From G020354785 sp964521285 (GTDB lineage Bacteria; Bacteroidota; Bacteroidia; Bacteroidales; UBA10428), in the NCBI GenBank assembly GCA_964521285.1, contig CAZFQS010000018.1:1-64000 (forward strand): a DNA stretch of 64,000 nt, in the 5' to 3' direction. The translations under genes were made by a program, and so were the position numbers. Below the pieces are notes generated by a model. That model ran no database searches. It had not been told where the DNA came from and saw only the letters and a program-made list of their open reading frames with translations. Of this stretch, positions 1-8,580 are shown piece by piece. Within the stretch, counting starts at the first letter, position 1; each line of letters opens with the position of its first letter.

Positions 1-53
1 TATATTTAAGTAATAAAATGAACATTAACGGGAGTTTTTAGACAAACTGCCGT

Positions 54-770
54 TTGTGCCCAATATATATAAAAACACATATTTACCTGAAGTACAAATT
101 TTTAACATATGGATTCCTCATCTCACTAATGTTACTGACAAGTTGCATTGTATATCATCCTCAGACTTCTGATATCCCATTAATTCACAAAAGAAATGAC
201 CTAAGACTTGATGCTGGGATTTCTATTGTACCATCAGCTCATGCAACAATATCATACGGACTTGCAGATAAGGTTTCGATTCAGACATTTGGGAGTATTG
301 GTCCTGATGAAAGATATTATTTACAAGTAGCATTTGGATATTTTAAAGAATTTAAGACAAATAATGTTTTTGAAGTGTATGGAGGAGTTGGCCTAGGTTA
401 TGGTGATGCTTATGAAAGTACTACGGGAGGTGGATTATACGGGGCCTATAAAATAGCTTTTACACAATTTAATTATGGTAAGTTGGATTGTAAATTTGCT
501 AATATGGACTATGGAATAGGTTTAAAAACAGGATTATTAAATTCAAATTTAATTGATAATGATTATTATTACCCTGCAGATGGTATAAAATCAAAATATA
601 TTGACAATAGTTTTCTAATAGAACCAAATGCATTTTTGAGAATAGGTGGACAAAAACTCAAATTTAGCATAAAACTAGGTGGTTCTTGGATGTATAAATT
701 TACAAATAAAAATAAGTCCTTACCTTACAGTTTTATAAATTTGGGATTAGGCTTAAATTATAGATTATGA
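54..770 (+). CDS. Predicted lipoprotein with beta-rich body, unknown function
   Basis: I do not recognise a specific family. The N-terminus has a hydrophobic stretch ending in a lipobox (LTSC, Cys near residue 31), so the product is probably a lipoprotein. The rest is rich in alternating Gly/aromatic strands (for example GVGLGYGDAYES and LGLGLNYRL at the very end), a pattern typical of small outer-membrane beta-barrels. The first ATG gives an n-region of about 14 residues, which is acceptable for a signal peptide; a Met just before the lipobox is too late to be the start. No clear Shine-Dalgarno is visible. It lies upstream of decayed gene remnants and is not obviously in an operon. Confidence 0.6.
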   Translation: MCPIYIKTHIYLKYKFLTYGFLISLMLLTSCIVYHPQTSDIPLIHKRNDLRLDAGISIVPSAHATISYGLADKVSIQTFGSIGPDERYYLQVAFGYFKEFKTNNVFEVYGGVGLGYGDAYESTTGGGLYGAYKIAFTQFNYGKLDCKFANMDYGIGLKTGLLNSNLIDNDYYYPADGIKSKYIDNSFLIEPNAFLRIGGQKLKFSIKLGGSWMYKFTNKNKSLPYSFINLGLGLNYRL

Positions 771-774
771 ATAA

Positions 775-1035
775 AATACTGGGCATAAAGATGATTCTAA
801 TGAAAATGAACAATCGAATACATTCATAACATATGGTAATACTTCAATTATTACAAGTAGTGTCCCAGTTAATACTATTTCTGAGGGTATAGATATTTAT
901 CCTAATCCTACTTCTAGTTTAATTAATGTTAGAAATGCAGCAGGCTCAAACCTAATAATATATAATAGCTCTGGTCAGATAGTGTATTGTAAAAATAACA
1001 TTAGCCAGCACTTTTCATACCGGATTTTGCCTTGA
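775..1035 (+). pseudogene. Orphan T9SS type A sorting-domain fragment
   Basis: The frame between the TAA at 772-774 and the TGA at 1033-1035 has no plausible start codon. It translates to a stretch with IDIYPNPTSSLINV followed by IIYNSSGQIVY. This is the characteristic beginning and middle of a type IX secretion C-terminal sorting domain (YPNP motif, then the 'GQ.V' strand). Only the tail of what must have been a longer secreted protein remains, immediately after an unrelated lipoprotein gene and next to another truncated gene. I infer a deletion or recombination scar. Confidence 0.6.
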
Positions 1036-1042
1036 TTATTAA

Positions 1043-1576
1043 TTGTCTGATATTATGAAAAATACTGATGCTGAGGACAAAAAAATGGGTTTTTCTGCAT
1101 TTTCACTGCCTGAAAATGTTCCTACTAACTGGAAATCACCTGTTAACTATAAGGATGGCGAAGTACACTTCAGGGTATCTATTCTGACCAAACCTGATAA
1201 CCGGATTATCTACTACCAGATGGGCTTTCAGTGGGAAGGCGGATGTAACGGATATCCCTTCAAGGAGAAGTTTCCGGATAATCGATTAATGGAGATCTCA
1301 GAACCGGGAATATGCCAGGCGTCTCAATCCATAGATACGTTCTGGGAACCGTCCTGCTAGGAAAGTGATCCCATAGACTAGACAAAACGAATGACAAGAC
1401 TGCTGGTGGTAGTATGGGATGAAAATTTTCAGCAGATAGATGACCGTTGGGGATTCGGAGAAAATATTGAAAATATAGACGGTTATTATCCAATGGATGT
1501 GCATTTCCAGGCTGTCATTGTACCCTTGGGAGGAAACTTTAGTGGCTGGCAGAATTATTCTATTACTATACCTTAG
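1043..1576 (+). pseudogene. Truncated duplicate of the lipoprotein at 3597-4235
   Basis: From about 1059 to 1576 this is a close DNA copy of 3718-4235: both stretches are 518 bp and no internal indel is needed. The copy lacks the signal peptide and lipobox of the intact paralogue. It has two in-frame TAG codons: 1358-1360, where the paralogue has CAG (Gln), and 1379-1381, where it has TGG (Trp). Both are single transitions. It ends with TAG at 1574-1576 where the paralogue has TAA. I read it as a pseudogene made by partial duplication and then point mutation. Confidence 0.8.
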
Positions 1577-1636
1577 AAACTGAAGCAACCTTTTTTTATA
1601 ATGCGGCATCTAAGGGTTAAACCAAAATATAATAAA

Positions 1637-2062
1637 ATGAAGAATTTGATATTTATCTCTCTTTTAGTTTGCACTCTTTTGTCTTGCACAAAGGAAAATG
1701 AATTTGATCTTGAACAATACCCCCAAAAGTGGCAGCTAATAAAAATGACCGGGCAAATACCCAACTCCGAAACAACAGGAATTGACATGGAATGGCAGGA
1801 ATTCTATCTGCTAAATTCAAATGGTACTTTTACTAAATCCCGGGAACGGGATGGTATATTAACAGAGGAAACCGGAAACTTTTCATTTGAGGATTTGTCT
1901 GATGGAAAATATTTGGTGCTAACCTATGAGAGCGACAATAGTCTAATAGGAAATTGTACTTCAGATCTAAAGGAAGTATTGATGGTAAAATCTAATACCA
2001 GAATGCTTGGCACCTGGTCAGCATGCGATGGGCCCGGATTAGAATATAAAAGAATTGAGTAA
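1637..2062 (+). CDS. Small lipoprotein, lipocalin-like
   Basis: About 141 residues. The signal peptide MKNLIFISLLVCTLLSC ends in a clear lipobox (LLSC), so I place the start at 1637 rather than at an upstream in-frame ATG at 1601, which would put 12 polar residues before the signal. The mature part (WQLIKMTGQIPNSET, FYLLNSNGTFTKSRE, GTWSACDG) has the W..K and 'NGTF.K.R' pattern of short Bacteroidota lipocalin-like or META-like lipoproteins. The function is unknown. Its neighbours are decayed, and it converges on the secreted protein at 2325-3329. Confidence 0.65.
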   Translation: MKNLIFISLLVCTLLSCTKENEFDLEQYPQKWQLIKMTGQIPNSETTGIDMEWQEFYLLNSNGTFTKSRERDGILTEETGNFSFEDLSDGKYLVLTYESDNSLIGNCTSDLKEVLMVKSNTRMLGTWSACDGPGLEYKRIE

Positions 2063-2324
2063 AACTGCTAAGGACAGTACGTAAAAAATATGCCTGACGT
2101 GTAACCTTAGTGCTCAATTGCTTTTACTATGTGAGTAAGAAAAATGTTAACATAAGCTGTACAAGGGTTAAATCTTGTGAACATTGATTTAGAAAATAAA
2201 ACATTAACAAAGTGTCAAACGTGACTACCTGTAAATTCTGCCCCTGTACAGCCTGAAATAAGTATAGGTATCAGGTGTTATCTTATAAAGATTAATAATT
2301 ATACTTTCATCCGGTCATATGCCA

Positions 2325-3329
2325 CTACTTTAAAAGTAGCATTGTCTTTGTATTAGTATTGGCCCCGCTTACAAGTCTGTAGAAATATAATCCGCTCGAC
2401 ATTTCGGAAGCATCAAAAGTTACCTTGTAATTTCCTGCAGGTCTGATTTCATCAACCAATGATGCAATATTTTCTCCCAGGGCATTAAAAATACTTAACT
2501 GAACATTAGCTTGTGCCGGGATCGAAAATTTTATATTTGTTATCCTATTGAACGGATTCGGGTAGTTATTATGAAGGATGAACTTTCCGGGAATATCCAG
2601 CTTCAAATCATTGTCAACAGCAGACGGTTCCTCATAATTCATTGCCCATTTGACCGATGCATCGAAAATTGCCCATCCTTCTGTGGTCATAGCATCAGCA
2701 ACATCATTCAGTAAAAAAATACCTACTCTTCGAGCCGGCGCATTCCCTGCGAACATTGCTGCACCTTCTTCATAGGCAAAAAGAACTGCCTGACTGCTGT
2801 CGATTGGATTAACGGCAATAATATCAGCATCTCCTTGTGGAGCGCCATAACTTACGGCTTTTTCAACAGTAGAGATTGTGGTTAAACCATTAGGTAACCC
2901 GGCTGCTATTTGATGTTCTTCAAGTACAATTTCTATTTCAGTAGTGCTAAATTCTCCTCCGTCAAGTTCCGAATATCCAATTAAATCATCAATAAAGGGT
3001 TCCCAGTTTATAAGAGGAACTGCCATATCGGGAAGTCCCGGCATATTGGTTGTAATAGTCCCTGAACTAACTGTTGCCGATATTAAAACAAGTGACATAC
3101 CATCTGTTTCTGCATCAGTTACCACATCCTGTCCTATAATAGTCATATAAAAACCCATTTCCTGGAGCACGGAATCAATTTTAGTCTCAGCAACATTTAA
3201 GTTCTCAGCATCAGCGACAACAAACAATGCATCATCATCAAACTGTGCCTTTGCAGATTTACCTGATATTGAAACAAAGAAGACGAGAATTACTAATTTA
3301 AATATAAAGAAAGATAGTAGATTTTTCAT
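2325..3329 (-). CDS. Secreted T9SS protein with extracellular domain of unknown role
   Basis: 334 residues. A signal peptide (cleavage near AKAQ, about residue 28) is followed by a roughly 200-residue domain (LFVVADAENLN, LVLISATVSSGT, APARRVGIFLL). This resembles an extracellular domain often found in modular secreted enzymes, but I cannot give it a function. The C-terminus (NYPNPFNRITNIKFSIP to KTMLLLK) is a type A T9SS sorting domain, so the product is probably exported across the outer membrane. The gene ends with TAG. Unlike most genes here it has a canonical Shine-Dalgarno eight bases before the ATG, and the NYPNPFN-type tail is typical of Ignavibacteria/Calditrichota-like proteins, so transfer is possible. 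Confidence 0.75.
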   Translation of the reverse strand: MKNLLSFFIFKLVILVFFVSISGKSAKAQFDDDALFVVADAENLNVAETKIDSVLQEMGFYMTIIGQDVVTDAETDGMSLVLISATVSSGTITTNMPGLPDMAVPLINWEPFIDDLIGYSELDGGEFSTTEIEIVLEEHQIAAGLPNGLTTISTVEKAVSYGAPQGDADIIAVNPIDSSQAVLFAYEEGAAMFAGNAPARRVGIFLLNDVADAMTTEGWAIFDASVKWAMNYEEPSAVDNDLKLDIPGKFILHNNYPNPFNRITNIKFSIPAQANVQLSIFNALGENIASLVDEIRPAGNYKVTFDASEMSSGLYFYRLVSGANTNTKTMLLLK

Positions 3330-3337
3330 TTTTATTA

Positions 3338-3344
3338 CTCCTTT
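3338..3344 (-). promoter_or_regulatory. Canonical Shine-Dalgarno for the 2325-3329 gene
   Basis: On the minus strand AAAGGAG lies eight bases upstream of the ATG at 3329-3327. The sugar-catabolism genes of the window have no such match, so this site stands out and supports the chosen start. Confidence 0.75.
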
Positions 3345-3596
3345 CGTTAAGATTCTAAAACAACAAAAATATTATAGCAGAAGAATTCAGAAAACTCAGG
3401 TAATGGCGGCGCTCTGCTGCCTAACAGAATAGATTGACAGCCTTTAATCCACTTCAACAACTCCAAAACATTTATTATTGTTTTATGTTTCATGAGTTAT
3501 TTTTAACTTAAAGATATAAAATTAATTGCATTTGTTACAATTTCAGGCCATATTGCAAAAAAGCAAAACTCATTTTCATTATTAATAGTTGACTTT

Positions 3597-4235
3597 ATGA
3601 GACATACAATAGACTTTCTATTGATTGTTATCTTGTTATTATCATGTGACAATTCCAAAGATCAAGATGATGAAGCGAATCATGAACTGATGCTGATTAA
3701 TGAGGTATTTACCCATGAAAACACTGATGCTGAGGACAAAAAAATGGGTTTTTCTGCATTTTCACTGCCTGAAAATGTTCCTTCCAACTGGAAATCACCT
3801 GTTAACTATAAAGATGGCGAACTACACTTCAGGGTTTCTATTCTGACAAAGCCAGATAACCGTATTATTTACTATCAGATGGGCTTTCAATGGGAAGGCG
3901 GATGTAACGGACATCCCTTCAAGGAGAAGTTTCCGGATAACAGGTCAATGAAGATCTCAGAACCGGGAATTTACCAGGCATCTCAATCCATAGAAACTTT
4001 CTGGGAACCGTCCTGCCAGGAAAGTGATCCCATAGACTGGACAAAACGCATGACAAGATTGCTGGTGGTAGTATGGGATGAAAATTTTCAGCAGATAGAT
4101 GACAGGTGGGGATTCGGAGAAAATATAGAAAACATAGACGGTTATTATCCAATGGATGTGCATTTCCAGGCAATTGTTGTACCTTTTGGTGGAAGCTTCA
4201 GTGGCTGGCAAAATTATTCTATTACTGTACCTTAA
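3597..4235 (+). CDS. Lipoprotein of unknown function, intact copy of a duplicated pair
   Basis: 212 residues. The short signal peptide (RHTIDFLLIVILLLSC) ends in a lipobox at about residue 17. The mature part has several Trp and Cys residues (FQWEGGCNGHPF, FWEPSCQESDP) and repeated acidic/aromatic segments (WDENFQQIDDRWGFGENIENIDG). I recognise no family. A truncated, stop-interrupted DNA copy lies at 1043-1576, so the locus was duplicated locally. Divergent from 2325-3329, with about 270 bp between the starts. Confidence 0.7.
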   Translation: MRHTIDFLLIVILLLSCDNSKDQDDEANHELMLINEVFTHENTDAEDKKMGFSAFSLPENVPSNWKSPVNYKDGELHFRVSILTKPDNRIIYYQMGFQWEGGCNGHPFKEKFPDNRSMKISEPGIYQASQSIETFWEPSCQESDPIDWTKRMTRLLVVVWDENFQQIDDRWGFGENIENIDGYYPMDVHFQAIVVPFGGSFSGWQNYSITVP

Positions 4236-4304
4236 AATCTAATTTTGTTGTCCGATAGATAAAATTGCAGAAATACACACATTCTGTACAATTGAAAATG
4301 AATT

Positions 4305-4814
4305 ATGAGAAAAATAAACCAAGAAATAACTGATAAAAAGATTCTTGAAGATATAATGATTCAATCCAAGATTTGCAGGATTGCAATGATTGATAATGCA
4401 TTACCGTATATTTTACCTTTTAATTACGGATACGAGAATAAGTACATTTATATTCATTCTGCACCAGTTGGTAAAAAGATTGATTTACTGACTAAAAATC
4501 CGAGAGTTTGTTTCGAGATTGAGCAAAAAGCAGATATTGTAAAGAATAACAAAGCATGTAAATGGGAGGCAATATATCGTTCAGTAGTTGGATATGGCAA
4601 TATTGAAATTATCAGAGATTTTGCTCAAAAACAACGAGGACTTGAAATTATAATGTCTCATAACGGAGCCCTTGATTCAACTGACTTTGAAGCAAAACAA
4701 GTTGATTCAGTAGTAATTTTAAAATTAAAAATAGATACAATCACTGGTAAGCAGTCAAGCAATTGGGATAAGATTTTCGAACAATCATCATTTGATATTG
4801 AATCTGACAGATAG
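4305..4814 (+). CDS. Pyridoxamine 5'-phosphate oxidase-like flavin-binding protein (N-terminal part of a split fusion)
   Basis: 169 residues matching the small split-barrel FMN-binding family that includes NimA-type nitroimidazole reductases. Visible features are the N-terminal ITDKKILEDIMIQSKICRIA, LPFNYGYE, the IHSAPVGKKIDLL strand-helix and VCFEIE. These proteins bind FMN or a related flavin and act in the cytoplasm; the substrate cannot be told. The reading frame stops at TAG 4812-4814, but the same frame continues directly into a GNAT acetyltransferase domain. The residues just before the stop (DIESDR) look like the usual start of a GNAT fold. I infer that this was one bifunctional PPOX-GNAT protein, an arrangement I recall as known, now split by a single stop. 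Confidence 0.8.
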   Translation: MRKINQEITDKKILEDIMIQSKICRIAMIDNALPYILPFNYGYENKYIYIHSAPVGKKIDLLTKNPRVCFEIEQKADIVKNNKACKWEAIYRSVVGYGNIEIIRDFAQKQRGLEIIMSHNGALDSTDFEAKQVDSVVILKLKIDTITGKQSSNWDKIFEQSSFDIESDR

Positions 4815-5333
4815 TTTCTAAAAGAGATAACCTGGAATGATTTAGAAAATATACATCGACTTCATTCATTTAAAGAGGTTGACAAATATAATACTCTCGG
4901 GATTCCAAAATCATTGGATGATACAAAAGAAACTATAAAAAAAGCAATTGATGACAAACAAAATTCAAACCGCAATACAATTGCATGGACAATAAATACT
5001 AAGGATTCCAATGATTTTATTGGGGAAGCAGGGATAAATTTATCTGCAAACAGATTCAAACTTGGAGAAATTTATTTTAACCTGATACCTGAATTTTGGA
5101 GCAGAGGATACGGAACAGAAATAGCACAGGCACTAATAAAATTCGGATTTGATAAACTTGAGTTGCATAAGATTGAAGCTGGAGTAGCGACTGAAAATTT
5201 AAAATCAATAAAAGTGCTTGAGAAGGCTGGTATGACAAGGGAAGGATTAAGAAGACAAATACTGCCAATAAGAGGAGAATGGAAGGATAATTATCACTAT
5301 GCAATTGTTGAAACGGATAAAAGAGATTATTGA
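4815..5333 (+). pseudogene. GNAT N-acetyltransferase domain lacking its own start (C-terminal part of split fusion)
   Basis: Immediately after the TAG at 4812-4814, in the same frame, 172 codons encode a complete RimJ/RimL-type GNAT fold. FLKEITWNDLENIHRLHS begins it, EVDKYNTLGIP follows, the acetyl-CoA loop is RGYGTEIAQALIKFGF, and GVATENLKSIKVLEKAGM is near the end. There is no ATG before the domain; the first usable start is TTG at 4914, inside the fold, which would remove beta1 and helix 1. It is either dead or made only by stop readthrough or reinitiation. A change of TTG or TTA (Leu) to TAG would explain it, since 'ESDRL-FLKE' is the expected GNAT start. Confidence 0.7.
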
Positions 5334-5413
5334 TAAATTGTTAATTGCTGCTTATCTTATAGATTTATTTTAATTTCTTCAAATCTTTTTCATGATATCA
5401 CCTTTTTATTAAT

Positions 5414-5444
5414 AAGTGGACGTTATTTAAAATAACGCCCACTT
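5414..5444. terminator. Hairpin between convergent genes, possible bidirectional terminator
   Basis: AAGTGG and CGTTATTT pair with AATAACG and CCACTT across a short A-rich loop, giving a long, slightly mismatched stem. It lies between the ends of the GNAT fragment (5333) and the kelch gene (5500). There is no strong U-tract on either side, so this is only a probable terminator. Confidence 0.45.
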
Positions 5445-5499
5445 TGAAAATGAATTATTATTATGCCAATATTGACTATTGTAAATACTTTGCCTTGTT

Positions 5500-6816
5500 T
5501 TATCGAATTAATAACATTTTTCTGATTTTATAATTTTCATCAGTTTGTAATGATATAAAATAAAGCCCTGATGCATTATTTGATGCATCCCATGTTATAA
5601 TATAATTCCCCGCCTTTTTCTTTTCATCAATGATCGTCTCGACCTCCTGACCTAATGCGTTCAATATTTTTATGCAAACTCCTGTGTTTTTATAAAGTTG
5701 ATATTTTATATGAGTAACATTATTAAACGGATTGGGAAAATTTTGCATGAGTGTACATGGCTGCGGGAGTTGATTTAGCGTTTCATATATACTTGTTGGC
5801 TGATCAAACGAAGGATCATATTCTTCCAGCATTGAACAACCCTGCCACTGAGTCGAAGATGACCAAGATGACACCGCTCCCCCAATGGCATAGATTTTAT
5901 CATTAACTGCGCTGGTAGACAAAAGAAATCTTGCGGTTGGCATGTTGGTTTTGGTTGTCCATCTATCCGCCGCAGGATCGTACTCTTCAACAGTCGAAAG
6001 ACCTGAGGTATTCAAATCTCTTCCACCCCCAATGGCATAAATTTTTCCATTCACTACGCTGGCGGAAAAAAATGCTCTTCTGGCTAGCATGTCGGTTTTG
6101 GTTGTCCAGGTATCAGTAGCCGGGTCATATTCTTCCACAGTTGCGAGTGCCGGATAAGGAGCAGTGACAGCTGGTGTTCCCCCAATGGCATAGATCTTCC
6201 CATTCACCACACATGTAGTAAGACCAAATCTTAGCGTTTCCATATTTGCTTTTGTTGCCCAGGTGTCCGTCGCTGGGTCGTACTCTTCCACAGTTGTAAG
6301 AGGTGTTACCTCATGCGCCGGTTTTCCCCCAATGGCATAGATTTTTCCATTCACCACGCTGGCGGAAAGAACATACCTTGTAGTTGGCATGTCGGTTTTT
6401 CTTGTCCAGGTGTCCGCCACAGGATCGTACTCATCAACTGTCGAAAGACCAACTCCCAGAACATTTTTTCCACCCCCAATGGCATAAATCTTACCATTCA
6501 CTGTGCAGATGCCGAACCAGCTTCTTGGTGTTTGCATGTTGGTTTTGGTCGTCCAGATGTCCGTCGCGGGATCGTATTCTTCAATTGTCGTAATAATTGA
6601 GTCGTTTGCATCTTTCACACCCCCAATGACATAAATCTTCCCATTTACCACGCAGCTGGAATGACCTTGCCTTGCCGTTGGCATGTCGGTTTTGGATGTC
6701 CAGATATTATCTTGCGCAAAACTGATTGAAGTCATGCACAATATTCCAAAAACGGCTAACATAACACTAAGAGCAGTATTGCAGATAAAACATCTGATAA
6801 GAGTAAAATAGTTCAT
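5500..6816 (-). CDS. Secreted six-kelch-repeat protein with T9SS sorting domain
   Basis: 438 residues. A signal peptide ends near TSISFAQ (about residue 34). Six kelch repeats follow to about residue 330, each with a MPTxR start, a VVNGKIYAIGG core and a VEEYDPATDxWTTK end, enough for one complete six-bladed beta-propeller. The tail (QNFPNPFNNVTHIKYQL to RKMLLIR) is a type A T9SS sorting domain. The product is probably a surface or secreted binding protein; no catalytic residues are visible. The start is fixed by a strong Shine-Dalgarno. The PNPFN-type tail and that ribosome site resemble genes of Ignavibacteria/Calditrichota-like bacteria more than the flanking Bacteroidota genes. Confidence 0.85.
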   Translation of the reverse strand: MNYFTLIRCFICNTALSVMLAVFGILCMTSISFAQDNIWTSKTDMPTARQGHSSCVVNGKIYVIGGVKDANDSIITTIEEYDPATDIWTTKTNMQTPRSWFGICTVNGKIYAIGGGKNVLGVGLSTVDEYDPVADTWTRKTDMPTTRYVLSASVVNGKIYAIGGKPAHEVTPLTTVEEYDPATDTWATKANMETLRFGLTTCVVNGKIYAIGGTPAVTAPYPALATVEEYDPATDTWTTKTDMLARRAFFSASVVNGKIYAIGGGRDLNTSGLSTVEEYDPAADRWTTKTNMPTARFLLSTSAVNDKIYAIGGAVSSWSSSTQWQGCSMLEEYDPSFDQPTSIYETLNQLPQPCTLMQNFPNPFNNVTHIKYQLYKNTGVCIKILNALGQEVETIIDEKKKAGNYIITWDASNNASGLYFISLQTDENYKIRKMLLIR

Positions 6817-6820
6817 GATG

Positions 6821-6830
6821 ACCTCCTTTT
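6821..6830 (-). promoter_or_regulatory. Strong Shine-Dalgarno for the kelch gene
   Basis: On the minus strand AAAAGGAGGT ends four bases before the ATG at 6816-6814. It is an almost full anti-SD match, exceptional for this window. Confidence 0.75.
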
Positions 6831-7038
6831 TATTTAGTTATTTGCTTGGATTAATTATTTGAGGCATAGGCAATAAAAATGCCAAAGGAATATTACAGGG
6901 CTTAACTGTTTTATTAACAAGGTGATAAAGAGGGCTTCCGGATTTATAAGAAACCGGTTTTTGACTAAAAAAAATAATAAATATTAGCGAGTTATTTTTA
7001 AAGTATTGTTTTTAAGGAAGTTAAGGTCGCTAAAATTT

Positions 7039-8535
7039 TCAGTGTTTTGAAATACCTAGTTTTTGCATCTTGTATCGGATGGTCTGTTCTGAAATTCCCA
7101 GCGCACGCGCGGCTCCGGACTGATTCCAGTTGCTCTCAATTAAAGCCTGTCGTATGAGTTTTTCTTCATAATCAGCCAGACTTTCGGTCAATGATTTATT
7201 CAATTGGGGATAGTGTCTCAAATTGTCCAGCTCTTTTCGATATTCAGTTTGAATAAATTTTATGTCGATTTGATTTCTATCCGCTGGTGTCAATGTCACC
7301 AAACGTTCCACAAAATTTTCCAGTTCACGGATATTTCCCTGCCAGGAGTGGGATTTCATTAGATCGACAACCTCTTCATGGAAATTTTCGATTTCTTTAT
7401 TCTGCTGTTTGGAAAATATCTGCATGAAATGATTGGCTAGCAGCGGAATATCCTCTTTTCTTTCTTCTAATGCGGGCACATGAATGGGATATACCATAAG
7501 GCGATAAAACAAATCTTCCCTGAACTGCTTTTCATGGACCATTTCCTTTAACGAAGCGCTGGCAGAAGAAATGATACGGACATTTACTTTGTGTGTCGTA
7601 TTGCTGCCAAGCGGACGGATTTCTCCTTCCTGAAGTACCCGGAGTAGCTTGGCCTGTAAATCCATGGGCAGATTGGTGATTTCATCCATAAATAATGTGC
7701 CATGATTGGCTTCTTCAAACAATCCTTTTCGCGTTAAGGTTGCACCTGTGAATGCACCTTTCATATGCCCAAATAATTCACTTTCCATCAAATGTTCGGG
7801 AATGGCACCGCAATCGATGGCAATAAAGGGGGATTCACTTCTGGCGCTGGCATGATGGATCGCTTTGGCAATAAGTTCTTTTCCTGTGCCGCTTTTACCC
7901 ATTAGCAAAACACGCACATCGCAGTGTGCCGCAGCCTCGATACTATGAAGAAGTTCGATAAATTCCTTGCTCTTTCCCAGTAAGCCATGGACTTCATATT
8001 TACTCCGCAGGCTTTCTTTTGTTTTTGGTGAAGTGAAGTACTGTTCAACACGCTGTACGTTTCTTAAAAATGGCGAGGCAATCACAGACAGCTTTTCCAG
8101 GAATGTCAGGTCATCTTCTGAAAAATGTGACTTTTGACCCATGCATAAAAGCATTAATGTTCCGATGACGACACACTCAGTTCGTAATGGTACACAGGCA
8201 ACCGATTTAACGGGATAATCCTTGAAAAGATTTTCACGGAACCTTTTATCCTTTATAAGATTGGAGGTAAGGAAAGAAGCATTATTATCAATCACCCATC
8301 CACTGATATTTGTATGAATAAAACGATACTTTTTATCTTCAACTGATTGTCCTTCTTTGTAAACTGTTTTAATTGTATGGCGTGTTTGCGGATTGATCAG
8401 CATAATTAAAGCCATTTCGGCATGCATTATATCTGCGGCTTTTTGAGTCACAAGGCGTAATACTTCCTGAAATTCAGTCTGCTCTCCCAGAAGTGCCGCA
8501 AGCTCGATCAGTGATTCCAATTTATAGTCATGCAT
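7039..8535 (-). CDS. Sigma-54-dependent activator: GAF - AAA+ - Fis HTH
   Basis: 498 residues. An N-terminal GAF sensor domain (about 1-160) is followed by a sigma-54 interaction AAA+ domain (about 185-415). The Walker A is GKSGTGKELIA, the GAFTGA loop is intact (GHMKGAFTGATLTRKG), Walker B is GTLFMDEITNLP and the arginine-finger region is FREDLFYRL. A Fis-type helix-turn-helix ends the protein (NWNQSGAARALGISEQTIRYKMQKLGI). It should hydrolyse ATP to open promoters held by RpoN. It lies 45 bp downstream of the kinase gene on the same strand, so the two are probably cotranscribed; the kinase or a GAF ligand may control it. No -24/-12 target was identified in the window. Confidence 0.92.
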   Translation of the reverse strand: MHDYKLESLIELAALLGEQTEFQEVLRLVTQKAADIMHAEMALIMLINPQTRHTIKTVYKEGQSVEDKKYRFIHTNISGWVIDNNASFLTSNLIKDKRFRENLFKDYPVKSVACVPLRTECVVIGTLMLLCMGQKSHFSEDDLTFLEKLSVIASPFLRNVQRVEQYFTSPKTKESLRSKYEVHGLLGKSKEFIELLHSIEAAAHCDVRVLLMGKSGTGKELIAKAIHHASARSESPFIAIDCGAIPEHLMESELFGHMKGAFTGATLTRKGLFEEANHGTLFMDEITNLPMDLQAKLLRVLQEGEIRPLGSNTTHKVNVRIISSASASLKEMVHEKQFREDLFYRLMVYPIHVPALEERKEDIPLLANHFMQIFSKQQNKEIENFHEEVVDLMKSHSWQGNIRELENFVERLVTLTPADRNQIDIKFIQTEYRKELDNLRHYPQLNKSLTESLADYEEKLIRQALIESNWNQSGAARALGISEQTIRYKMQKLGISKH

Positions 8536-8580
8536 TTGTCTTTGTTTTCCTTTTCTAATAAATAAAACTTGTGAATTAAT

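Noticed and set aside
5931..6600. Plus-strand open frames over the kelch gene
   Set aside because: Antisense shadows created by the repeated kelch coding units.
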